A stretch of DNA of 64,000 nucleotides from Agromyces sp. LHK192. GTDB lineage: Bacteria > Actinomycetota > Actinomycetes > Actinomycetales > Microbacteriaceae. Below are positions 36,123 through 44,536 of the stretch, piece by piece. The notes under the pieces were generated by a model. It saw only the letters and a program-made list of their open reading frames with translations, searched no databases and had not been told where the DNA came from. The stretch is from contig NZ_CP034753.1 in assembly GCF_004006235.1 (NCBI RefSeq), positions 2,728,001-2,792,000 on the forward strand, read 5' to 3'. The position numbers were made by a program, and so were the translations under genes. Position 1 is the stretch's first letter. Each line of letters starts with the position of its first letter.

Positions 36123-37436
36123 TCAGTCGCCCAGCACGCGCTGCAGGTACGGATTCGCGAACCGTCGATCGGGGTCGAGCTCGTCCCGCACGACGAGGAA
36201 GTCGTCGAAGCGCGGGTAGCGTGCGCGCAGCTCGTCGGCGCCGAGCGTGTGCATCTTGCCCCAGTGGGGCCGGCCGCCGTGGTCGAGCATGATCGACTCG
36301 ACCGCTTCGAAGTACTCGGTCGGGTCCTCGCGGAAGTACCGGTGCACGGCGATGTACCCCGACTCGCGTCCGTACGCGGTCGACAGCCAGTTCGCGTCGC
36401 GCGCGGCGGCACGCACCTCGACCGGGAAGCTGATTCGCCAGCCGCGGCGTTCGATGAGCCGCTCGAGTTCGCGGAACGCGGCGGGCACCGCGTCGAGCGG
36501 AACCGCGTACTCCATCTCGCGGAACCGCACCGTTCGGCTGGTCGTGAACACCGCGGGCGAGAAGTCGGTGAAGTCGCGGTCGCCGGTGAACCGGTCGACC
36601 TGGCGGGCGAACGGCGGGATGATGCCGGGGGCGAGCCGGCCGACGGCGCAGATCATCCGGTACACGCCGTTCGCGAGCAGTTCGTCGTCGATCCACCGCG
36701 AGACGGGCCCGAGCGGGTCGCGTGGCGCGTCGCCGGGCAGTCGGGTGTTCGTCTTGGTGAGCGCCGTGTCGGTGTGCGGGAACCAGTAGAACTCGAAGTG
36801 GTCGGCGCCGCGCGCGCGGGCCTCCCAGTCGTCGAGGACCGCCTCCAACGGCTCGGGCTGCTCGACCGCGTGCAACACGAACCGCGGGACGAGCTGCAGC
36901 GTGACGTCGACGAGCACGCCGAGCGCGCCGAGGCCGACCCGGACCGCCGACAGCAGGTCGGGCCGGTGCTGTTCGCTCACCTCGATGAACTCGCCGCCGC
37001 CCGTGACCAGTCGCGCCGCGACGACCTGGGTGGCGAGGCCGCCGAACCCGAGCCCCGTCCCGTGCGTCCCGGTCGAGATCGCGCCTGATACGGTCTGCCG
37101 GTCGATGTCGCCCATGTTCGGCATCGCGAGCCCGTACGGCGCGAGCAACCGCGGAAGCTGGTGGAGCCTGGTGCCGGCCGCGAGACGCACCCGGCCCGAG
37201 TCGGCATCGGCCTCGAGCACGCCGGACAGGTCGGTGAGGTCCAGCTGCACGTCGGGTGCCGCGGCGATGCCCGTGAAGCTGTGCCCCGATCCGACCGGCT
37301 TGATGCGCAGGCCGGCCTCGGCGGCCGCGATCACCGCCCGGCGCACCGCCTCCGCGGAACCCGGACGCTCGATGCGGGCGGGACGGACCGACTCGGTGCG
37401 CGCCCAGTTGCGCCACGTCGCACCGGTCGCGGTCAC
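36123..37436 (-). CDS. FAD-linked sugar-1,4-lactone oxidase (D-arabinono-lactone oxidase type)
   Basis: 437 residues. The VAO-fold FAD domain has KPVGSGHSFTGIA with the His that covalently binds FAD in this family, then MGDIDRQTVSGAISTGTHGTG. The C-terminal ALO domain ends in RPHWGKMHTLGADELRARYPRFDDFLVVRDELDPDRRF (key pieces HWGKMH, LDPDRRF). Enzymes oxidise aldono-lactones or polyols with O2. The GTG start overlaps the stop of the PLP enzyme gene (GTGA). It is the last gene of a four-gene operon led by TetR. Confidence 0.9.
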   Translation of the reverse strand: MTATGATWRNWARTESVRPARIERPGSAEAVRRAVIAAAEAGLRIKPVGSGHSFTGIAAAPDVQLDLTDLSGVLEADADSGRVRLAAGTRLHQLPRLLAPYGLAMPNMGDIDRQTVSGAISTGTHGTGLGFGGLATQVVAARLVTGGGEFIEVSEQHRPDLLSAVRVGLGALGVLVDVTLQLVPRFVLHAVEQPEPLEAVLDDWEARARGADHFEFYWFPHTDTALTKTNTRLPGDAPRDPLGPVSRWIDDELLANGVYRMICAVGRLAPGIIPPFARQVDRFTGDRDFTDFSPAVFTTSRTVRFREMEYAVPLDAVPAAFRELERLIERRGWRISFPVEVRAAARDANWLSTAYGRESGYIAVHRYFREDPTEYFEAVESIMLDHGGRPHWGKMHTLGADELRARYPRFDDFLVVRDELDPDRRFANPYLQRVLGD

Positions 37437-38704
37437 AGGAACACCCGTCCCTCGCCACGGTACGTCGGAATCTCGTCGACGACCTGCCCCTCGTCCACGA
37501 CGCGGAAGGCGTCGAGGTGCTCGGCGAGTTCGCCCGACTTCGTGTGCCGGAACCAGACCCGGTCGCCGACCCTGAGCCCCCGCGCGCCCGGCCCGCCGAA
37601 CGGCGACTGCACCTCGCCGGCCGCCTCGCGACCCAGGTACTCGAGGCCGGTGGGCCACACGGGTGCCGGCAGGCGGTCGGCGCCGGGCGGACCGGAGGCG
37701 ATCCATCCGCCGCCCAGCACGGTGGCGTGGTCGCCGCTCGGACGCCGCACGACGTCGAGGCCGAACGCCGCCGCGGGGGCCGGCGAGAAGTGCGCGTAGC
37801 CGTCGAACAGGTGCCCGGCGAGGATGCCCGACCCGGCGCCGATCTCGGTCACCGAGGCATCCGCGGCCGTCGACTCCAGCGATCCGGTGCCGCCGCCGTT
37901 GACGAACTCGAGGTCGACGCGCTCCCGGATGGCGGCGACGGCGCGCGCGCGTCGCTCGGACAGCTCCGGTGCCGAACGCGACTGCATCCAGCGGTTGACC
38001 GCCCCGGAGACGGGCCGGCCCGGCGGGCGGTTGCCGACCCCCGCGATCTGCGCCTCGTACGCCATGACCCCGACGACGCGGAACCCGGGCCGCGCCGCGA
38101 CGTAGGCGGCGAATCCGGCGGCCTGCTCCGGCGCGTGCACCGGCGAGCGGCGCACCCCGATGTGGCCGAGCACCGGCGCCTTCCACGACGCGTCGAGCTC
38201 GATGCACACGCGGATCTCCTCGCGCCGTCCGGGCGGCAGGACCCGGTCGATGAGGTCGAGCTGCGCGGGCGAGTCGACCATGAGGGTGATCCGCGCGGCG
38301 AGCGCGGCATCCGTCGCGAGCCGGCGGATGGCACCGCGTTCGGCCGTCGGATACCCCACGACGATGTCGTCGATGCCGCTGGCGTCACCGGTGTCGCCGC
38401 CCGCGAGCCAGATCGCCTCCGGCAGCGAGTACGCGAGGACGCCGCGATACGCGGGCAGCGCGAGCAGCGCCTCGATCACGCCGCGCACCCGGATCGACTT
38501 CGATGCGACGCGGATCGGCGTGCCGTTCGCGCGACGCGCCATGTCGGCCGCGTTGTGCCGGAGCGCCCCGAGGTGGAGCACGCCGACGGGCGCGTCGAGG
38601 TCACGGGTCGCGGCGTCGATCGCGCCCCAGTAGCTCGCCGCGTCGCGCCACGGCTCGGGCGCGGGCATCCCGTCGAGCGGGGCCAGGGCGAGGTCGAGGG
38701 TCAT
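37433..38704 (-). CDS. Amino acid deaminase/aldolase-like PLP enzyme (alanine racemase N-domain fold)
   Basis: 423 residues. The TIM-barrel N-terminal domain has the PLP Lys in TPIRVASKSIRVRGV, YPTAERGAI, IELDASWKAPVLGHIGVRRSP and FVNGGGTGSL. The C-terminal beta domain has EIGAGSGIL and VGDRVWFRHTKSGELAEHLD. The family is related to D-threonine aldolase and D-amino-acid dehydratases. The substrate is probably a D-hydroxy-amino acid; this is inference. It overlaps its neighbours by 4 bases at each end. Confidence 0.85.
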   Translation of the reverse strand: MTLDLALAPLDGMPAPEPWRDAASYWGAIDAATRDLDAPVGVLHLGALRHNAADMARRANGTPIRVASKSIRVRGVIEALLALPAYRGVLAYSLPEAIWLAGGDTGDASGIDDIVVGYPTAERGAIRRLATDAALAARITLMVDSPAQLDLIDRVLPPGRREEIRVCIELDASWKAPVLGHIGVRRSPVHAPEQAAGFAAYVAARPGFRVVGVMAYEAQIAGVGNRPPGRPVSGAVNRWMQSRSAPELSERRARAVAAIRERVDLEFVNGGGTGSLESTAADASVTEIGAGSGILAGHLFDGYAHFSPAPAAAFGLDVVRRPSGDHATVLGGGWIASGPPGADRLPAPVWPTGLEYLGREAAGEVQSPFGGPGARGLRVGDRVWFRHTKSGELAEHLDAFRVVDEGQVVDEIPTYRGEGRVFL

Positions 38705-39975
38705 CGCACGCTCCGCACCCGCGAGACGGCCACCGCTCCGGCGACCGCGCACACCGCGCTCAGCACGAACACGAGGGTGAACGAGCCGGTCGCGACGACC
38801 GCGAGCGCCCCGAGCAGCGGGCCGAGCGCCTGGGGCACGGCCGTGGCGATGTTCATGATGCCGAGGTCCTTTCCGCGGGCCGCCGGATCGGGCAGCACCT
38901 GCGTCGCGAGCGCCTGATCGACCGAGAGGAAGCAGCCGTAGCCGAGCCCGAGGATGCCGGCCGCGACCATCGCGACGGTGAGGTCGGGCACGAGCGCGAG
39001 CAGCAGTGCGGCGACCGCCTGGAGCACGGATGCGACGAACACGAAGGCCTTCCGCCGAGCGAGCCGGTCCGAGAGGCGCCCGCCCGCGAGCGACGCGACG
39101 ATGACGAACACCATGTAGATGAGCGAGAGCACGAGGAGGTCGTCCTCGGCGTTCGGGTCGCGCAGGCCGAACATGAGGAAGTAGAGCAGCAGGCTCGTGC
39201 CGAGCGCGTTCCCGACCGAGACCAGGATGCGGCCGGTCAGCGTCCACCCGAAGTCGGGATGCGCCCTCGGGCTGATCCAGAGCGACGAGAGGATGCCCCG
39301 GGCGGTCACCCGCGCGCGCTCGCGCTCGCGCAGTGGCACGTCGCGCGTGCGCAGGAACGGCACCACGAGCACGACGAGCAGCCCCGCCAACAGGCCGTAC
39401 GCCGGCGCCGTGGCGGTCACGACGGTGGTGACGAGCAGGAGCCCGACGATGATGCCGACCGACTGCGGTGCCGACATCCATCCGGACACGAACCCGCGCT
39501 GTTCGACCGGTACGCGATCGGAGATCGTCGCGGTGATCGCCGCTGTCACGATGCAGAAGCCGACGGATGCCGCGACCCAGGCCGCGCCGATCCCCACGAT
39601 CGACGTCTGGAGGCCCAGCACGACGAGCGCGGCGGCGAAGACGAGCGTCCCGGCGGCGATCCACGGTCGACGGCGACCGAAGCGCGAGGCGGTGCGATCG
39701 GACGCGGCGCCCGTCAGGGGGTAGGCGACGATCGTGAAGAGGGCGGCGATCCCCGACACGATGCCGAAGGCGAGCACGCTGTCCGTCCAGTGCTCCGGCT
39801 GGAGCACCTCGTCGATCTGCGCGGGCAGGAGCAGCTGGACGGGCGTGAGCTGGGCCATCCAGATGCCGAGCCATGCGGTCGCGAACGCCGCGATCCATCC
39901 GGCTCCGATGCGGCGCTCGGGTTCGGCGAAGGCGCCCGTCGAGGGCTGCACGGAGTCGGTGTCGAGTTCGGTCAT
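38701..39975 (-). CDS. MFS transporter of the PLP enzyme-lactone oxidase operon
   Basis: 424 residues with about 12 membrane segments. Motif A-like loops are GAASDRTASRFGRRRPWIAAG and GGRLSDRLARRKAFV; SLIYMVFVIVASLAGG is helix 8. The glycoside-pentoside-hexuronide-like pattern (SDRTxxRFGRRRPWI) hints at sugar or sugar-acid uptake. The ATG overlaps the TetR stop and the 3' end overlaps the PLP enzyme start by 4 bases, so all four genes are translated in series. Confidence 0.85.
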   Translation of the reverse strand: MTELDTDSVQPSTGAFAEPERRIGAGWIAAFATAWLGIWMAQLTPVQLLLPAQIDEVLQPEHWTDSVLAFGIVSGIAALFTIVAYPLTGAASDRTASRFGRRRPWIAAGTLVFAAALVVLGLQTSIVGIGAAWVAASVGFCIVTAAITATISDRVPVEQRGFVSGWMSAPQSVGIIVGLLLVTTVVTATAPAYGLLAGLLVVLVVPFLRTRDVPLRERERARVTARGILSSLWISPRAHPDFGWTLTGRILVSVGNALGTSLLLYFLMFGLRDPNAEDDLLVLSLIYMVFVIVASLAGGRLSDRLARRKAFVFVASVLQAVAALLLALVPDLTVAMVAAGILGLGYGCFLSVDQALATQVLPDPAARGKDLGIMNIATAVPQALGPLLGALAVVATGSFTLVFVLSAVCAVAGAVAVSRVRSVR

Positions 39976-40568
39976 GCGTCCTCCGCCATTCCCGCGATGG
40001 TGTCGGCGGCCGCCGCGATGAAGCGACCCGCGGCCGCATCGTCGCGATCGACCAGCCAGGTCATGGTGAGCCCGTCGGTCATCGCGACGAGCGCCTGCGC
40101 GACCTGCTCGACGGGCACTCGCCAGCGCGAGCCCGACCCGGCGATGCCGCGCTCGAGGGCCCCGGCCGCGAGGGCTCGATACCGTGCGTACTGCGCCACC
40201 GCGAGCGGGCGTCGTTCGGGATCCCGCAGCGCGTACTGGGTGAGCTCCAGCATCACCCGCTCGTGGTCGGGGTCGGCGCGCAGGTGGTCGAAGTACAGGT
40301 GGAGCCCGTGTGCGATCCGGTCGCGGAGGGAGACCCCGGGGTCCATCGGCGGGTTCAGGGCCGACTGCTCGCGCTCGACGACGGTGCGGATGAGCTCGTC
40401 GAGCATCTCGTCGCGGGATTCGAACGCGTAGTGGAAGCTCGCGAGGCTCATGCCGGCCTCCGCGACGATCGCCCGGGTCGTCGCCTGCGCGATGCCGTCG
40501 CGCGCGACCACGCGGAGGGCTGCCTCGATCAGCGCGTGGCGGCGCTCGGGCGCGGGGATCCGGGTCAC
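39972..40568 (-). CDS. TetR family regulator of the downstream catabolic operon
   Basis: 198 residues. The helix-turn-helix is GIAQATTRAIVAEAGMSLASFHYAFESRDEML (pieces TTRAIVAEAGMS, FHYAFESRDEML). It leads a chain of overlapping genes (MFS, PLP enzyme, lactone oxidase). I choose the GTG at 40568 (VTRIPAPERRHAL) because GGAAGGAG lies 4 bases upstream. An ATG at 40607 in the same frame sits inside the palindrome TGGGACATCTGTCCCA, the likely autoregulatory operator. Confidence 0.87.
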   Translation of the reverse strand: MTRIPAPERRHALIEAALRVVARDGIAQATTRAIVAEAGMSLASFHYAFESRDEMLDELIRTVVEREQSALNPPMDPGVSLRDRIAHGLHLYFDHLRADPDHERVMLELTQYALRDPERRPLAVAQYARYRALAAGALERGIAGSGSRWRVPVEQVAQALVAMTDGLTMTWLVDRDDAAAGRFIAAAADTIAGMAEDA

Positions 40569-40599
40569 CTCGCTCCTTCCGACCTCGTCGCCGTGGAAG

Positions 40600-40615
40600 T
40601 GGGACATCTGTCCCA
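40600..40615. promoter_or_regulatory. Palindromic operator at the TetR operon promoter
   Basis: TGGGACATCTGTCCCA: perfect 7-base arms with a 2-base centre. It starts about 9 bases downstream of the minus-strand -10 box, so it covers the transcription start of the TetR operon and is close to the divergent ppx promoter. Binding there would block the operon. Confidence 0.6.
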
Positions 40616-40623
40616 GTCGCACC

Positions 40624-40629
40624 AGTATG
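40624..40629 (-). promoter_or_regulatory. -10 box of the TetR-MFS-PLP-oxidase operon
   Basis: CATACT on the minus strand, with the palindromic operator directly downstream. Confidence 0.45.
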
Positions 40630-40641
40630 CACGACGCTCGG

Positions 40642-40647
40642 TACGCT
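40642..40647 (+). promoter_or_regulatory. -10 box of the Ppx/GppA gene (leaderless)
   Basis: TACGCT, then CGCACT, then the ATG at 40654. Spacing is 6 bases. It is divergent from, and only 13 bases away from, the TetR operon -10 box. Confidence 0.5.
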
Positions 40648-40653
40648 CGCACT

Positions 40654-41577
40654 ATGCGCCTCGGAGTCCTCGACGTCGGCTCGAACACCGTCCACCTGCT
40701 CGTCGTCGACGCGCACCCCGGTGCCAGGCCCATCCCGGCGGCCTCGCACAAGTCGGTGCTGCGGCTCATGCGCTACCTCGAACCCGACGGCTCCATCGGG
40801 GAGGTCGGCGTCGAGGGCATCGTCACCGCGATCCGGGACGCCGTCGACGCGGCCCGCGAGCACGGCATCGACGAACTGCTCCCCTTCGCGACCTCGGCCA
40901 TCCGGGAGGCCGCGAACGGCGAGGAGGTCATGGCGCGCATCACGCGCGAAACCGGGGTCGACCTCCAGGTGCTCAGCGGCGCCGACGAGGCCCGGCTGAC
41001 GTTCCTCGCGGTCCGCCGCTGGTACGGCTGGAGCGCGGAGCGCATCCTGCTCTTCGACATCGGCGGCGGCTCCCTCGAGATCGCGCAGGGACTCGACGAA
41101 GACCCAGACACCGCCCTCTCGGTACCGCTCGGCGCGGGCCGCTCGACGATCGAGTTCCTGCCCGACGACCCGCCGTCGGAGGCGCAGGTCGCCTCGCTCC
41201 GCGCCCACGCACGGAAGGTGCTGGCCGGGGTCGTCGCGGACTTCCCGCTGAAGCCCCGAGCCGACCACGTCGTCGGCTCGTCGAAGACGATCCGATCGCT
41301 CGCCAGGCTCGCCGGCACCACCGGAGACGGACCCGGGTCGGCCGAACGCGCGATCCTGACCCTCAAGGGCCTCGACGACTGGACGCCCAGGCTCGCACGG
41401 ATCCCCGCCGACGCCCGCCCCGCCCTGCCCGGCATCACGCCCGACCGCACGTTCCAGATCGTCGCGGGGGCCGTCGTGCTCAGCGAGGCGATGCGCGCGT
41501 TCCGGGTGCAGGAGCTCGAGGTGTCGCCCTGGGCGCTGCGCGAGGGGCTCATCCTCCGGCGGCTCGACCGCCTCTGA
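40654..41577 (+). CDS. Ppx/GppA family exopolyphosphatase
   Basis: 307 residues, the short form found in actinobacteria. The ASKHA-fold phosphate loops are VLDVGSNTVHLLVVD at the start and ILLFDIGGGSLEIAQG in the middle; PFATSAIREAANGEEVM precedes the catalytic Glu region. C-terminal VSPWALREGLILRRLD is conserved. It hydrolyses polyphosphate and/or pppGpp. The leaderless -10 box sets the start at 40654. Confidence 0.92.
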   Translation: MRLGVLDVGSNTVHLLVVDAHPGARPIPAASHKSVLRLMRYLEPDGSIGEVGVEGIVTAIRDAVDAAREHGIDELLPFATSAIREAANGEEVMARITRETGVDLQVLSGADEARLTFLAVRRWYGWSAERILLFDIGGGSLEIAQGLDEDPDTALSVPLGAGRSTIEFLPDDPPSEAQVASLRAHARKVLAGVVADFPLKPRADHVVGSSKTIRSLARLAGTTGDGPGSAERAILTLKGLDDWTPRLARIPADARPALPGITPDRTFQIVAGAVVLSEAMRAFRVQELEVSPWALREGLILRRLDRL

Positions 41578-41625
41578 GCGAGTCGGGACCACGCGCTCGC
41601 CGACAGCGGGCGCCGACGCGGGAGG

Positions 41626-41698
41626 TGCTCCCGCTGGGATTCGAACCCAGACTGAAGCGAGTTTAAGTCGCCTGCCTCTGCCGTTGGGCTACGGGAGC
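41626..41698 (-). tRNA. tRNA with anticodon UAA (Leu), short variable loop
   Basis: 73 bases fold into a full cloverleaf: 7-base acceptor stem GCTCCCG/CGGGAGC, 3-base D stem, anticodon stem GGCGA/TCGCT around CTTAAAC (anticodon TAA), a 5-base variable loop TCAGT, and T stem CTGGG with TTCGAAT. The discriminator is A73 and CCA is not encoded. UAA reads the Leu codon UUA, and A73 fits leucine. Normal tRNA-Leu is class II with a long variable arm, so this short form is unusual. Confidence 0.85.
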
Positions 41699-41715
41699 CC
41701 CGTCGTGGAACGGGA

Positions 41716-41749
41716 AACGCGGCGGCGTCCCAGGGGACACCGCCGCGTT
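41716..41749 (-). terminator. Terminator hairpin downstream of ndh
   Basis: AACGCGGCGG (41716-41725) pairs with CCGCCGCGTT (41740-41749). After one C-A mismatch, GTCC pairs with GGAC around a 4-base loop. It lies between the end of ndh and the tRNA gene on the same strand. Confidence 0.6.
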
Positions 41750-41803
41750 CCAGACTACTGATCGCTCGAAGGCGGATCAGATCGCGATCGCGACCGATTC
41801 GCG

Positions 41804-43246
41804 TTACTTCGCGGCGACGGCCTCCGGTGCCTTCTCGGCCGCGCCGGCGGGCTCGCCGCCCTTCGGGGCGGCTGCGGCCTTGGCCGCCGGCTTCGATACG
41901 GCCGGTACCGGCGCCTCGGCGGCCGGCGGCTTGGGCCGGGCGGCGAACGCCTCGAACTGCGCACGGGGCTGCTGCAGGCCGGGAAGCGCGACGATGTCGC
42001 GACCGAGCCAGAAGTTGTTCCACCAGCCCCAGAAGACGCGGAACTTGCGCTCCCAGCTCGGCATCGCGAGGCCGTGGTACCCGCGGTGGGCGAACCAGGC
42101 GATGAGGCCCTTGAGGGCGATCTTGCCGGACTGGAACACGCCCGAGCCGATGCCGAGGCCGGCGACCGCGCCGAGGTTCTTGTGGAAGTACTCCTTGGGC
42201 TCCTCACCGCGGAGCACGGCGACGATGTTCTTCGCGAGCAGCTTGCCCTGGCGCACGGCGTGCTGGGCGTTCGGCACGCAGTAGCCGCCGACGCCGCCGC
42301 CCGAGAGGTCGGGCACGGCGGCGATGTCGCCGGCGGCCCAGGCGTCGGGAACGAAGTCGTCCTCGTCGCCGACGCGGAGGTCGGCGCGGGCCTGGATCCG
42401 GCCGCGCTCCTCGACGGGGAGGTCGCTGGTGCGCACGATGCCCGGGTTCGCCATGACGCCGGCGGTCCAGACGATCAGGTCGGTCTCGAAGCTCTCGCCG
42501 GTCGACAGTTCGATACGGCCGTCGACGGCGCTCGTGAGCTGCGTGTCGAGGTGGATCTCGGCGCCGCGCTGGGCGAGGTGCTTGATGACCCAGTGGCTGG
42601 TCGGGAGCGAGACCTCGGGCATGATGCGGCCCATCGCCTCGATGAGGTGGAAGTGCGTCTCCTCGAAGGTGATCTGCGGGTAGTACTCCAGCAGTGCGCT
42701 CGCGAACGAGCGGAGTTCGGCGAACACCTCGATGCCGGCGAACCCGCCGCCGACGACGACGAACGTGAGCAGGCGGTCGCGCTCGGGGCCGGGGGGCAGC
42801 GACGCGGCCTTGTCGAAGTTGGTGAGGACGCGGTCGCGGATCGCGACGGCCTCCTCGATGGTCTTGAGGCCGATCGCGTTGTCGGCGACGCCGGGGATCG
42901 GGAACGTGCGTGACACGGCGCCGCCGGTCACGACGACCACGTCGTAGTCGAACTCCCAGGGCTCGCCGACCTCGGGCGTGATGGTGGCCGTCTTCGACGC
43001 GTGGTCGATGCGGGTGACCTTCGCCGTGATGACGTTGGTCTTCTTCAGGTGACGGCGCTGCGAGGTCACGGCGTGACGCGGCTCGATCGAACCCGCGGCG
43101 ACCTCGGGCAGGAACGGCTGGTACGTCATGTACGGCAGGGGGTCGACGACCGTCACCTCTGCCTCGCCCGCGCGAAGCCACTTCTCGAGCTTCCACGCCG
43201 TGTAGAACCCCGCGTAGCCGCCACCGACGATCAGAATCTTGGGCAC
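41804..43246 (-). CDS. ndh: Type II NADH dehydrogenase (NDH-2)
   Basis: 480 residues. The FAD-binding ILIVGGGYAGFYTAWKLEKWL is at the N-terminus, the NADH-binding FVVVGGGFAGIEVFAELR near residue 170, and WAAGDIAAVPD near 310. The Ala/Pro-rich tail (last 45 residues) is extra. It is a single-subunit, non-proton-pumping enzyme that passes electrons from NADH to quinone. AAGGAG precedes the start. Confidence 0.94.
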   Translation of the reverse strand: MPKILIVGGGYAGFYTAWKLEKWLRAGEAEVTVVDPLPYMTYQPFLPEVAAGSIEPRHAVTSQRRHLKKTNVITAKVTRIDHASKTATITPEVGEPWEFDYDVVVVTGGAVSRTFPIPGVADNAIGLKTIEEAVAIRDRVLTNFDKAASLPPGPERDRLLTFVVVGGGFAGIEVFAELRSFASALLEYYPQITFEETHFHLIEAMGRIMPEVSLPTSHWVIKHLAQRGAEIHLDTQLTSAVDGRIELSTGESFETDLIVWTAGVMANPGIVRTSDLPVEERGRIQARADLRVGDEDDFVPDAWAAGDIAAVPDLSGGGVGGYCVPNAQHAVRQGKLLAKNIVAVLRGEEPKEYFHKNLGAVAGLGIGSGVFQSGKIALKGLIAWFAHRGYHGLAMPSWERKFRVFWGWWNNFWLGRDIVALPGLQQPRAQFEAFAARPKPPAAEAPVPAVSKPAAKAAAAPKGGEPAGAAEKAPEAVAAK

Positions 43247-43279
43247 GGTGAATGGACTCCTTGGATCTCAGGGATGCGA

Positions 43280-44536
43280 TCACTGCCCGCGCGAGCGAGC
43301 AGTCCGCCTGGTATGCCGAGTGGCGCCGATGCCCAACAGCGCTCCTAGGATACCAAATCCGGCGACCAGCGAGAGCGGCACCGTGATGTACGCGAGCGTC
43401 CACGGCGTCGGCAGGAGCGTCTTGGCACTGTCGGACCTCGGCACGACCGGGTCGGCGATCGGCACGATCGCCTCCTGCTCGGCCGGCGCCTGAGTCTCGC
43501 CCGCCGCGCGGCGGTGCACGCGGATCCACTCGGCGAGCGCCTCGGCGGGCGTCGTGTCGACCTTCTCGACCTCGGCGGTGAGCGCCGCGACCGGGTCGAT
43601 GACGCCGTACCCGTACAGCGGGCTCGGCACCTCGTCGCCCTTGGGCGTCGCGGTCGCCGTGATGCGGTTCATCACGTTGGCGGCGTCGAGGTCGGGGAAC
43701 TCCGCCCGGACGAGCGCGACCAGGCCGGAGACGATGGGCGTCGCGCCGCTCGTGCCGTTCCACAGCGTGTAGCTGCCGTCCGGCAACACGCCGACGAGGT
43801 CCTCGCTCGGAGCGGACACCGAGATGGTGATGCCCTGCGAGCTCGCGTCGAAGCTCGCGTTCTCGTCGCGGTCGAGGCCCGCCACCGTGAGGACGCCCGG
43901 GATGGTCGCGGGTGCGCCGACCTCCGTGGTCCCGCTCCCCCGGTTGCCCGCCGCGGCGACGACGACCACGTCGTTCTCGAACGCGTACATGAACGCGTCG
44001 TCCCAGCTCTCCGGCCAGTCGCGCGTGTTCCGGGTGAGCGACATGTTGATCACGTCGGCACCGTTGTCGACCGACCATCGGATCGCCTGCGCGATCTGGT
44101 CGTCGTTCGAGATCGTGGCACCGGTGTCCGTGCCGAACGCCACCGATGCGGTCAGCACGGATGCCTCGGGCGCGACGCCCAGCACCCCGTCGCCCGGGTT
44201 CGTGCCGCGGCCGGCCAGCAGCGATGCGACCATCGTGCCGTGGTTGGAGTCCTCGCCGACGGGCGTCTGCCCGTCGGGCGTGCCGATGCCCGAGGCATCC
44301 GTGCCGCCGACGACGGCGTTGCGCAGCTCGGCGACGTTCCCGTTCACGCCGGTGTCGATCACGGCGACCTTGACGCCCGAGCCGCGCGACGTGTTCCACG
44401 CCGTCGTGAAACCGTACTCGGTCAGCCAGTACTCGTGGTCGCGGACGAGGTCGGCGCGCGCGGGCGCCGCGCCCACGCCGAGCAGCGCGACCGCCGCGGC
44501 GACGGTCGCGATGACCTTGACGGCGCGGCGCGTCAC
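43280..44536 (-). CDS. S8 subtilisin-type serine protease with C-terminal membrane anchor
   Basis: 418 residues. A signal peptide (about 1-29, ending APARAD) is followed by the catalytic Asp in KVAVIDTGVN, His in GEDSNHGTMVASLLAG and Ser in LWNGTSGATPIVSG. The C-terminus has a membrane helix (about 378-402) and a basic tail, so it is an outside-facing, membrane-anchored protease like mycosins, though no ESX genes are nearby. The GTG start overlaps the DUF501 stop by 4 bases. Confidence 0.92.
   Translation of the reverse strand: MTRRAVKVIATVAAAVALLGVGAAPARADLVRDHEYWLTEYGFTTAWNTSRGSGVKVAVIDTGVNGNVAELRNAVVGGTDASGIGTPDGQTPVGEDSNHGTMVASLLAGRGTNPGDGVLGVAPEASVLTASVAFGTDTGATISNDDQIAQAIRWSVDNGADVINMSLTRNTRDWPESWDDAFMYAFENDVVVVAAAGNRGSGTTEVGAPATIPGVLTVAGLDRDENASFDASSQGITISVSAPSEDLVGVLPDGSYTLWNGTSGATPIVSGLVALVRAEFPDLDAANVMNRITATATPKGDEVPSPLYGYGVIDPVAALTAEVEKVDTTPAEALAEWIRVHRRAAGETQAPAEQEAIVPIADPVVPRSDSAKTLLPTPWTLAYITVPLSLVAGFGILGALLGIGATRHTRRTARSRGQ

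Noticed and set aside
38701..41592. A 963-codon open frame on the minus strand
   Set aside because: Only 38701-39975 (the MFS transporter) is real. The upstream part is antisense to the polyphosphatase and out of frame with the TetR gene.
43280..44536. Mycosin of a type VII secretion system
   Set aside because: The protease layout is mycosin-like, but no EccB/C/D/E or WXG100 genes are present; neighbours are DUF501, DivIC and eno.
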